Positions 1-5,020 of a stretch of 5,020 nucleotides of DNA are shown piece by piece. The notes under the pieces are model-generated. The model was not told the origin of the DNA. It made no database searches and saw only the letters and a program-made list of their open reading frames with translations. The stretch covers positions 1 through 5,020 of the forward strand of contig JACCZV010000174.1 in the NCBI GenBank assembly GCA_013695775.1, given 5' to 3'. The translations under genes and the position numbers were made by a program. Each line of letters begins with the position of its first letter. Positions within the stretch are counted from its first letter, which is position 1. This DNA comes from Chitinophagales bacterium. Lineage in GTDB: Bacteria; Bacteroidota; Bacteroidia; Chitinophagales; UBA10324.

Positions 1-179
1 GTACTATATTGCTTTTTGCGAAGGTATTTTTCTTCATCTTTTTCTTTATGTGGGTGAGGTGGACGATTCCGAGATTTCGGTACGATCAGTTGATGAATTT
101 AGGATGGAAGGGGTTGATTCCTCTCAGCATCGTGTGGTTGATGGTTACAGCAGCAGGCGTGTTATATTTCAATAGCTAA
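1..179 (+). CDS. nuoH: NADH-quinone oxidoreductase subunit H, C-terminal end (partial)
   Basis: Only the last 58 codons are present; the first complete codon begins at position 3, the stop TAA is at 177-179, and the rest lies before the window. NuoH (ND1 family) is the membrane subunit of respiratory complex I that joins the peripheral arm to the membrane arm and forms part of the quinone chamber. The visible part holds a hydrophobic helix rich in Phe (LLFAKVFFFIFFFMW), then the family's characteristic cytoplasmic stretch VRWTIPRFRYDQLMNLGWK, then a last membrane helix ending in GVLYFNS. The PRxRYDQLMxLGWK pattern is strongly typical of NuoH, as I know the family. nuoI follows after 29 nt in the same direction, matching the standard nuo gene order. 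Identity is secure; the upstream extent cannot be judged. Confidence 0.95.
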   Translation, partial: TILLFAKVFFFIFFFMWVRWTIPRFRYDQLMNLGWKGLIPLSIVWLMVTAAGVLYFNS

Positions 180-208
180 GAATAGGAGTTAACTGGAAAC
201 TTTTTCTA

Positions 209-751
209 ATGCAGTCGTTTAGTAATAAGAAGAAAGTTATTGAGCAAAAAAAGATGACGTGGGTAGAGCGGCTCTATCTGCCTGCTATTTTCCAGGGGCT
301 GGCCATCACCCTAAAACATTTTTTTAAGAAAAAAGCGACTATCAACTATCCTGAACAAAAACGTTCGGTGGCGGCTGCTTTTCGCGGATTACATGTGCTT
401 AAACGCGATGAAAATGGTGCTGAAAGGTGTACTGCCTGTGGGTTGTGCGCTGTGGCTTGCCCAGCAGAAGCTATAACTATGGAGGCTGGTGAGCGGACAG
501 CCGGTGAGGAACATTTATATCGCGAAGAAAAATATGCGATCAAATATGAGATCAATATGCTTCGCTGCATCTTCTGCGGATTTTGTGAAGATGCATGTCC
601 TAAAGATGCGATCTATCTCGAAACCACCTTTGCGCCCGCAAGCTTTGACCGAAATGATTTCATCTATGGCAAAGACCGGCTGGTGGATGGGTTTAAAAGA
701 GATGAGATTGTTCCGCCTGTAGCAAGAACGCTTGAAGAAGCCAATCTATAA
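209..751 (+). CDS. nuoI: NADH-quinone oxidoreductase subunit I (2x[4Fe-4S] ferredoxin-like)
   Basis: NuoI (TYKY homologue) is a peripheral-arm subunit of complex I that carries clusters N6a and N6b, passing electrons from the NADH side towards N2 and quinone. The 180-residue product has two CxxCxxCxxxCP motifs: Cys74, 77, 80, 84 (RCTACGLCAVACP) and Cys120, 123, 126, 130 (RCIFCGFCEDACP). These are the only cysteines, so all eight ligands are accounted for. The N-terminal part LPAIFQGLAITLKHFF (about 24-39) is the amphipathic segment by which NuoI docks on the membrane arm. The length is normal. The start at 209 has only a weak GGAAA about 10 nt upstream and a better AGGAG (184-188) that is rather far at 20 nt. 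No in-frame start codon lies between nuoH and 209; Met16 (position 254) is the only internal alternative and would remove a basic tail. nuoJ starts 9 nt after the stop. Confidence 0.96.
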   Translation: MQSFSNKKKVIEQKKMTWVERLYLPAIFQGLAITLKHFFKKKATINYPEQKRSVAAAFRGLHVLKRDENGAERCTACGLCAVACPAEAITMEAGERTAGEEHLYREEKYAIKYEINMLRCIFCGFCEDACPKDAIYLETTFAPASFDRNDFIYGKDRLVDGFKRDEIVPPVARTLEEANL

Positions 752-760
752 ATAGCAGCC

Positions 761-1297
761 ATGCTTACTTCCGCTTTTTATTTAATCGCTTTTATTACTA
801 TTTTTTTTGCTATAATGGTGGTAGCATCACGAAACCCAATTCACAGTGTTCTATACCTGGTGCTCACTTTTTTTTGTATCTCAGCTATGTATATTTTTAT
901 GCTCGACGCCACTTTTGTGGGAATGGTGAATGTGATTGTCTACGCCGGTGCCATCATGGTGCTTTTTCTATATGTGCTGATGATGATGAATTTAAATTCC
1001 GATGCTGAACCAAAAAAATCTAACCTCTTTAAAATCTGCGCCGTGATCTCAGGTGGCATGTTGCTCCTTCTTATCGTCGCTGCGCTTCAGGATGCACATC
1101 TAGTTAACCAAACGGGGTCTGTTGTTACCAGTGAAAAAATTGGCTCAATAAAAGTGCTCGGAAATGTACTGTACACACAATATCAGCTTCCTTTCGAAAT
1201 AGCATCTGTCTTATTTTTGATTGCCATGATCGGTTCAGTGATCCTTGGAAAGAAGGATACATCATCCCAGACAATCGGACATGAGATTTTGAAATGA
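761..1297 (+). CDS. nuoJ: NADH-quinone oxidoreductase subunit J
   Basis: NuoJ (ND6 family) is a small integral membrane subunit of complex I, lying between NuoH and the antiporter-like subunits and taking part in the conformational coupling of quinone reduction to proton pumping. The 178-residue product has five likely membrane helices, at about 3-22, 28-48, 53-77, 90-108 and 145-163. Family hallmarks are NPIHSVLYLVLTFF (25-38) and GMVNVIVYAGAIMVLFLYVL (54-73), the latter covering the flexible third helix. A late PFEIASVLFLIAMIGSVIL stretch (144-162) precedes the polar tail. The length is normal for bacterial NuoJ. The ATG follows the nuoI stop by 9 nt with no strong Shine-Dalgarno sequence, so translation may depend partly on coupling to nuoI (inference). 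nuoK comes 46 nt later. Confidence 0.96.
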   Translation: MLTSAFYLIAFITIFFAIMVVASRNPIHSVLYLVLTFFCISAMYIFMLDATFVGMVNVIVYAGAIMVLFLYVLMMMNLNSDAEPKKSNLFKICAVISGGMLLLLIVAALQDAHLVNQTGSVVTSEKIGSIKVLGNVLYTQYQLPFEIASVLFLIAMIGSVILGKKDTSSQTIGHEILK

Positions 1298-1343
1298 TGA
1301 TTATTTAAAAAATCAGGGCTGAATGCCTTAGGAAACATTCAAA

Positions 1344-1664
1344 ATGGCAGAGATATTTAAATTGGTACCAGTAGAGCATTTTGTATATCTATGTTCAGTA
1401 CTATTTGTGATTGGTGTTGTAGGAGTGCTTACACGCCGGAATGCAATAATAATTTTCATGAGCGTAGAGCTGATGCTGAATGCAGTCAACTTGCTGCTTG
1501 TTTCCTTTTCCGCATATCATCATGACCCGGCAGGACAGATTTTTGTTTTTTTTATTATGGCCGTTGCAGCAGCAGAAGTTGCAGTAGGCCTTGCGATTAT
1601 TACCATGATCTACAGAAATACCCATTCAGTAGATATAGATCAGATGAGTCGCCTGAAGCACTGA
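1344..1664 (+). CDS. nuoK: NADH-quinone oxidoreductase subunit K
   Basis: NuoK (ND4L family) is a three-helix membrane subunit of complex I that contributes to proton translocation. The 106-residue product has helices at about 11-30, 34-55 and 66-90. Both conserved membrane glutamates are present: Glu42 in MSVELMLNAVNLLL, and Glu78 in AVAAAEVAVGLAI. They correspond to Glu36 and Glu72 of the E. coli protein, by family knowledge. The phrase TRRNAIIIFMS (30-40) is also typical. AGGA at 1330-1333, 10 nt before the ATG, gives a reasonable ribosome site. An earlier in-frame ATG at 1323 is closed by TAG at 1329, which fixes the start. The C-terminus ends in a polar tail, MSRLKH. What follows is unusual: a dehydrogenase gene stands where nuoL is normally found, so this appears to be the end of this nuo cluster. 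Confidence 0.96.
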   Translation: MAEIFKLVPVEHFVYLCSVLFVIGVVGVLTRRNAIIIFMSVELMLNAVNLLLVSFSAYHHDPAGQIFVFFIMAVAAAEVAVGLAIITMIYRNTHSVDIDQMSRLKH

Positions 1665-1723
1665 GCTCGTCATTCAATATTTTTCAACGGCTGATATTTA
1701 ATCCTCGCTAGTTCCTATTTATT

Positions 1724-2416
1724 ATGAAGAAAAATGTAATCATCACAGGGGCCAATGGTAACCTTGGTGATGCAGTGGTAAAAAAATTTCTTAATGAAGA
1801 TTATCATGTAATTGCGACTGTGCTTCATCAGACTGATATTAGTGCAATGGATGCACATAATGAGCTTGAGGTGTGTGCCATAGACCTTTCGAAAGAAGCC
1901 GATGTGGCAATATTCATAGGGGAGACTCTGGAAAAGCATAAATCTATTGAAGCTGCTTTGATGCTGGCCGGTGGTTTTTCAATGGGCGACATAGAAAAAA
2001 CTTCTGCCTCCGATCTTATGAAAATGTATTCACTCAATTTTGAGACAGCCTATAACATTATTCGGCCATTGTTCCGTCACATGATGGAAAAAAATTATGG
2101 GCGCCTGGTGGTAGTGGGCGGCCAACCGGCCCTTGATGCGGAGGCAGGTAAAAATATGATTGCCTACGGCCTTTCTAAATCGCTTTTGATCAAGCTGGCG
2201 GAATACTTAAATGCCGCTGCAAAAGGCAAAAATGTTACCACCACGGTAATAATTCCAAGTACTATAGATACCCCACAGAACCGGAAGAGCATGCCTGCAG
2301 CTAAATTTGATGATTGGGTAAAGCCCGCACAGATTGCTGATCTCATGGAAGTAATCTGCTCGGAAAAAGGAACTCCTATTCGGGAAGGAATCATTAAAGT
2401 GTATGGCAATTCCTAA
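1724..2416 (+). CDS. Short-chain dehydrogenase/reductase, dihydropteridine reductase-like
   Basis: An NAD(P)-dependent oxidoreductase of the SDR superfamily with 230 residues. The Rossmann dinucleotide-binding loop is TGANGNLG (8-15), after a short first strand (NVIITGA). The fourth-strand motif is LMLAGGFSMG (79-88), and the catalytic YxxxK is Tyr148/Lys152 (YGLSK). The usual SDR serine about 13 residues before the Tyr is missing; the region reads VVVGGQPALDAEAG. From memory, quinonoid dihydropteridine reductase (QDPR) also lacks this serine and shares AGGW/F, the GKxxxIxY-like approach to the Tyr, and especially DTPxNRKSMPxAxFxxW. That last stretch is seen here as DTPQNRKSMPAAKFDDW (182-198). 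A pterin-reducing role is thus a reasonable inference, but many uncharacterised bacterial SDRs may share it, and no aromatic amino acid hydroxylase is in view. There is no signal peptide or membrane segment. The gene begins 59 nt after nuoK and has a poor Shine-Dalgarno sequence. Confidence 0.85.
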   Translation: MKKNVIITGANGNLGDAVVKKFLNEDYHVIATVLHQTDISAMDAHNELEVCAIDLSKEADVAIFIGETLEKHKSIEAALMLAGGFSMGDIEKTSASDLMKMYSLNFETAYNIIRPLFRHMMEKNYGRLVVVGGQPALDAEAGKNMIAYGLSKSLLIKLAEYLNAAAKGKNVTTTVIIPSTIDTPQNRKSMPAAKFDDWVKPAQIADLMEVICSEKGTPIREGIIKVYGNS

Positions 2417-2428
2417 CTTTTTTCATTC

Positions 2429-2461
2429 ATTGCTTCGTTTGGCGGAAATGGTGTACTTTTC
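2429..2461 (+). promoter_or_regulatory. Possible Bacteroidota-type promoter before the HhH protein gene
   Basis: TACTTTTC at 2454-2461 matches seven of the eight positions of the Bacteroidota -7 element TAnnTTTG. ATTG at 2429-2432, 21 nt upstream, could serve as the -33 element (consensus TTTG). Transcription would begin near 2468, giving a leader of about 33 nt before the ATG at 2501. Weak candidate: one mismatch in each box within an AT-rich gap. Confidence 0.3.
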
Positions 2462-2500
2462 TATCAGAGTTATTAATATTCATTCTATACCGAATCTGTT

Positions 2501-3433
2501 ATGTGGAAGCGGTTCATTCGAAATTATTTTACGTTTACGCGGAGAGAGCGAAATGGTCTCATTGTTTTATTGATGATCATGCTCATCATAGCATTTTGGC
2601 CCAGGGTTTATTTGTTATTTCATGAGGATGAGCCAACCGACTTTACTCTTTTTCAGAGACAGATCGATTCCTTTAACCGGAAAGCGGAGACAAATTCTTC
2701 TTCCCCGTCGTCTTATGATTCTGCTGGCGCCAGTCTCGCGGAACTAAACGCAGAGCAGAGTGCATCAGAGGAGATAGGATTTATCCTTTTTCCATTCAAT
2801 CCCAATACAATTGGTGCTGATGAATGGCGAAAGCTTGGCCTGAGCAACAAGACCATTCAGACAATTATAAACTACCGTTCAAAAGGTGGAAAATTTTTCA
2901 AAAAGGAGGATTTGAAAAAGATTTATGGATTTAAAGAAACGGATTATAAACGGCTGGAGCCATATATTGATATACCTGCCACGATACCGGTAGTTTACGA
3001 TCAGAAACCTAAAATAGAACCTAAAAGCACAAGAACAACCATTGTAGAATTAAATGCAGCCGATTCAGCTCAGCTTACTGGCTTGAATGGCATTGGCCCC
3101 GTTTTGTCGTCGCGGATCATCAAATTCAGAAACAGGATTGGTGGCTTTAATGATTTAGAACAGTTGAAAGAGGTGTATGGATTGTCTCCTGAAACTTTTG
3201 AACTTGTGAAAGACAAGGTTTCTGTAAATTCATCTAAAATAAAGAAGCTTAATATAAATACTATAGATCTAAATGCTTTGAAGCAACATCCATATTTCAA
3301 GAATCCCATTGCCTTAACCGTTATCAGCTACCGCGAACAGCATGGCTTTTTCAATGCTCCGGAAGATCTGAAAAATGTTGATCTTATCACAGACGAAATG
3401 TACCAAAAGATCATACCATATCTGGAATTTTAA
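2501..3433 (+). CDS. Membrane-anchored protein with three ComEA-like helix-hairpin-helix repeats
   Basis: A 310-residue protein. A short basic N-terminus (KRFIRNYFTFTRRERNG) is followed by one membrane helix at about 19-37, then a polar, Ser-rich linker (about 42-95). Three related blocks of roughly 60 residues follow: 99-156, 182-241 and 248-308. Each starts with an 'N-P/A/I-N/A/T' opening, has a helix ending in a Y/F-R pair followed by GG/HG-F, and closes with a 'L..-Y/V-G/D-L...' helix. Only the middle block keeps a canonical hairpin, LNGIGPVLSSRII (195-207); in blocks one and three the GIG turn is replaced (LGLSNKTI, HPYFKNPI). HhH units of this type bind DNA non-specifically, as in the competence receptor ComEA. 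A positive-inside reading places the repeats outside the cytoplasm. Such proteins are common in Bacteroidota, but their function is not known to me. DNA binding in uptake or at the envelope is inference. No partner gene is adjacent. Confidence 0.85.
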   Translation: MWKRFIRNYFTFTRRERNGLIVLLMIMLIIAFWPRVYLLFHEDEPTDFTLFQRQIDSFNRKAETNSSSPSSYDSAGASLAELNAEQSASEEIGFILFPFNPNTIGADEWRKLGLSNKTIQTIINYRSKGGKFFKKEDLKKIYGFKETDYKRLEPYIDIPATIPVVYDQKPKIEPKSTRTTIVELNAADSAQLTGLNGIGPVLSSRIIKFRNRIGGFNDLEQLKEVYGLSPETFELVKDKVSVNSSKIKKLNINTIDLNALKQHPYFKNPIALTVISYREQHGFFNAPEDLKNVDLITDEMYQKIIPYLEF

Positions 3434-3434
3434 T

Positions 3435-3447
3435 TTCTCGCAGAGAA
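3435..3447 (+). terminator. Short hairpin just after the HhH gene, weak terminator candidate
   Basis: TTCTC (3435-3439) and GAGAA (3443-3447) form a perfect 5-bp stem around a GCA loop, starting two bases after the stop codon and followed by TTTG. The stem is short and the T run has only three bases, so termination here is uncertain. Confidence 0.25.
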
Positions 3448-3595
3448 TTTGATGGATATCGGGGATATAATATAAGTAGCTGCCCTTATTAAGCCAGGCC
3501 TCCGTAAAAACAGAAGCACAAGCAAGAAAGCCGAACAAGCAAACTCAAAATGGTTTCATAACTGTCACTGCAGTATTCTCTATAATCAATCTGAT

Positions 3596-3603
3596 TACTT
3601 TTG
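3596..3603 (+). promoter_or_regulatory. Bacteroidota -7 promoter element (TACTTTTG) before the acyl-CoA dehydrogenase gene
   Basis: TACTTTTG matches TAnnTTTG exactly and lies 15 nt before the ATG at 3619. The same 11 bases, GATTACTTTTG (3593-3603), occur again at 4845-4855 upstream of the tRNA gene. No good TTTG is seen 19-21 nt upstream, so the -33 side is unsupported. Transcription from here would begin around 3608-3611 and leave a leader of only about ten bases. That in turn argues that the TTG at 3601 is part of the promoter and not a start codon. Confidence 0.6.
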
Positions 3604-3618
3604 TGGAAAATCTCTCTC

Positions 3619-4785
3619 ATGAGTTCTGTTGCCCTTGAATCCACCGTGAATTTTGACATCTCTGAAAATCAGCAGATGATTGCGAAGATGGTGCGTGATT
3701 TCTGCGAGAAAAGCGTCAGGCCTCATCTGATGGAATGGGACGAAGCGCAGATTTTCCCGATAGAAGTTTTTAAATCTCTTGGAGAGTTAGGGCTAATGGG
3801 CGTATTAATCCCGGAAGAATATGGTGGCGCCGGATTGGGTTATCATGAATACGTTACGGTTATCTCTGAGATTGCGCGCGTTTGCGGATCCATTGGCTTA
3901 TCGGTTGCAGCACATAACTCTCTTTGTGCAGGTCATATTTTAACTTTTGGAAATGAAGCGCAGAAGGCAAGATACCTCCCGAAGCTTGCAACTGCAGAGT
4001 GGCTGGGAGCATGGGCACTTACCGAACCCAATACCGGCAGTGATGCCGGCAATATGAAATGTGTTGCTGTGAAGAATGGGGACGAGTGGATAATCAATGG
4101 AACAAAATGCTGGATCACACATGGCAAATCAGGCGATGTGATGGTGGTGATTGCACGAACAGGTGAGCCGCGTTCAAAAAATAATTGCACTGCTTTTATT
4201 GTCGAGCGTTCTGCACAAGGCCTCTCCGCAGGCAAAAAAGAAAACAAGCTCGGAATGCGGGCGTCCGAGACCACAGAGGTGATTTTTGACAACGTCCGTG
4301 TTTCTAAGGATAATATGTTGGGAAATGCTGGTGAAGGATTTTTGCAGGCCATGAAGGTGCTCGACGGGGGAAGAATCTCGATTGCCGCACTGAGTCTCGG
4401 GATTGCAAAAGGGGCTTTTGATGCAGCGGTTAAATATTCCAAAGAGCGTCAGCAGTTTGATCAGCCAATTGCTAATTTTCAGGGCATCAGCTTTAAGCTC
4501 GCTGATATGATCACACAGATCAATGCGGCGGAATTGCTGACGCACCAGGCGGCCGACATGAAAAATCGGGGGGAGAGGGTAACGAAGCATGCAGCGATGG
4601 CGAAATATTATGCCTCGGAGATTGCCGTAAAAATTGCCAATGAAGCCGTGCAGGTGTTTGGTGGATATGGCTACACGAAAGATTTCCCTGTAGAAAAATT
4701 TTATAGAGACGCGAAGCTATGTACAATAGGTGAAGGTACATCAGAGATTCAGAAGCTTGTGATTGCCCGGGAAATACTTAAATAG
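3619..4785 (+). CDS. Acyl-CoA dehydrogenase (short-chain/butyryl-CoA type)
   Basis: A FAD enzyme that oxidises acyl-CoA to trans-2-enoyl-CoA in fatty acid or branched-chain amino acid breakdown, passing electrons to ETF; cytoplasmic. From the ATG at 3619 the product has 388 residues, the usual length for this family. The N-terminal helical domain contains PEEYGGAGLGYHEY (65-78). The flavin/substrate strand domain has WALTEPNTGSDAGNM (132-146) and WIINGTKCWITHG (157-169). The C-terminal helical domain has the signature QVFGGYGYTKDFPVEKFYRD (345-364) and the catalytic-base loop IGEGTSEIQ (370-378), with Glu372 in the position of the SCAD-type catalytic glutamate. All key elements are intact. 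The frame is open from a TTG at 3601, but that codon lies inside a promoter element, so 3619 is preferred. Chain-length preference cannot be read with certainty; short-chain is the best guess. No beta-oxidation partner is next to it. Confidence 0.93.
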   Translation: MSSVALESTVNFDISENQQMIAKMVRDFCEKSVRPHLMEWDEAQIFPIEVFKSLGELGLMGVLIPEEYGGAGLGYHEYVTVISEIARVCGSIGLSVAAHNSLCAGHILTFGNEAQKARYLPKLATAEWLGAWALTEPNTGSDAGNMKCVAVKNGDEWIINGTKCWITHGKSGDVMVVIARTGEPRSKNNCTAFIVERSAQGLSAGKKENKLGMRASETTEVIFDNVRVSKDNMLGNAGEGFLQAMKVLDGGRISIAALSLGIAKGAFDAAVKYSKERQQFDQPIANFQGISFKLADMITQINAAELLTHQAADMKNRGERVTKHAAMAKYYASEIAVKIANEAVQVFGGYGYTKDFPVEKFYRDAKLCTIGEGTSEIQKLVIAREILK

Positions 4786-4824
4786 CAAGAGGAACTTCAG
4801 ATTTTGTTCTGATAAAAAGATAAG

Positions 4825-4855
4825 TCTGCTATATCATCGAATTAGATTACTTTTG
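4825..4855 (+). promoter_or_regulatory. Likely promoter of the initiator tRNA gene
   Basis: TACTTTTG at 4848-4855 is an exact TAnnTTTG -7 element. TCTG at 4825-4828, one base off TTTG, sits 19 nt upstream as a -33 candidate, the spacing usual in Bacteroidota. The 11-mer around the -7 element is identical to the one at 3593-3603. Transcription would begin near 4860, leaving a leader of roughly 85-90 nt to be processed off the tRNA at 4947. The leader starts GC-rich (about 4855-4871) and turns A-rich (4898-4914). Confidence 0.55.
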
Positions 4856-4946
4856 CGCCCGCGCAGGGGGGACTGAGAGGTGGAAACGACAGAACTTGAA
4901 AGACTAAAAAAGAATTGAGGTTTATAACCACATCTTAAAGATATAT

Positions 4947-5018
<72 letters not shown>

Positions 5019-5020
5019 CA

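Noticed and set aside
1678..1685. TATTTTTC as a possible -7 element before the SDR gene
   Set aside because: It matches seven of eight positions of TAnnTTTG, but the sequence is T-rich and no convincing TTTG lies 19-21 nt upstream. Chance is likely, and read-through from the nuo genes is equally possible.
3452..3475. Seven-codon frame (MDIGDII) after the HhH gene
   Set aside because: Too short, with no ribosome site or supporting context.
3314..3538. 74-codon frame on the - strand, partly in the gap after the HhH gene
   Set aside because: It overlaps the end of the HhH coding sequence, has no recognisable motif and no promoter or ribosome site that I can see.
3933..4442. Long open frame of 169 codons on the - strand
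   Set aside because: It lies fully inside the acyl-CoA dehydrogenase gene, whose motifs are intact throughout. Its translation shows no recognisable domain, and the composition is that of an antisense shadow.
4797..4812. TCAGA-ttttgt-TCTGA hairpin after the acyl-CoA dehydrogenase gene as a terminator
   Set aside because: The stem is only 5 bp and mostly A-T, and it is followed by A-rich rather than T-rich sequence, so it does not look like an intrinsic terminator.
4861..4920. Resemblance to a TPP riboswitch (GGGGGG followed by CTGAGA)
   Set aside because: Only the CTGAGA string and a G run match. The ACCC segment, the second thi-box half and the closing helix are not there, and the downstream gene is a tRNA and not a thiamine gene.

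Overview
The window looks like an ordinary chromosomal stretch from a member of the Bacteroidota, plausibly near Chitinophagales or Sphingobacteriales. The reasons are the character of the complex I subunits, TAnnTTTG-type promoter elements, weak Shine-Dalgarno sequences, and a membrane-anchored triple helix-hairpin-helix protein of a kind common in that phylum. The phylum call is inference from memory, not from a search. All genes are on the + strand, and nothing on the - strand looks real.

Layout. Positions 1-1664 hold the middle-to-late part of a respiratory complex I (NADH:quinone oxidoreductase) operon: the 3' end of nuoH, then complete nuoI, nuoJ and nuoK, with gaps of 9-46 nt. Together they supply the quinone-site/membrane junction (NuoH), the two-cluster ferredoxin-like arm subunit (NuoI) and two small antiporter-side membrane subunits (NuoJ, NuoK). 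The usual next gene, nuoL, is absent. After 59 nt comes a short-chain dehydrogenase (1724-2416) whose C-terminal half closely resembles quinonoid dihydropteridine reductase. It is followed by a membrane-anchored protein with three ComEA-like HhH repeats (2501-3433), then an acyl-CoA dehydrogenase (best start 3619, end 4785), and finally an initiator tRNA-Met gene (4947-5018) that does not encode a full CCA end.

The genes after nuoK do not form an obvious pathway with each other. Gaps of 84, 185 and 161 nt separate them and candidate promoters sit in these gaps, so they are probably separate transcription units. The clearest promoter evidence is an identical 11-base string, GATTACTTTTG, found in front of the acyl-CoA dehydrogenase gene and again in front of the tRNA gene. 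I found no mobile element, CRISPR array, phage gene, or convincing new system. The points most worth checking are the break in the nuo gene order, the QDPR-like dehydrogenase, and the start-site/promoter overlap at the acyl-CoA dehydrogenase.
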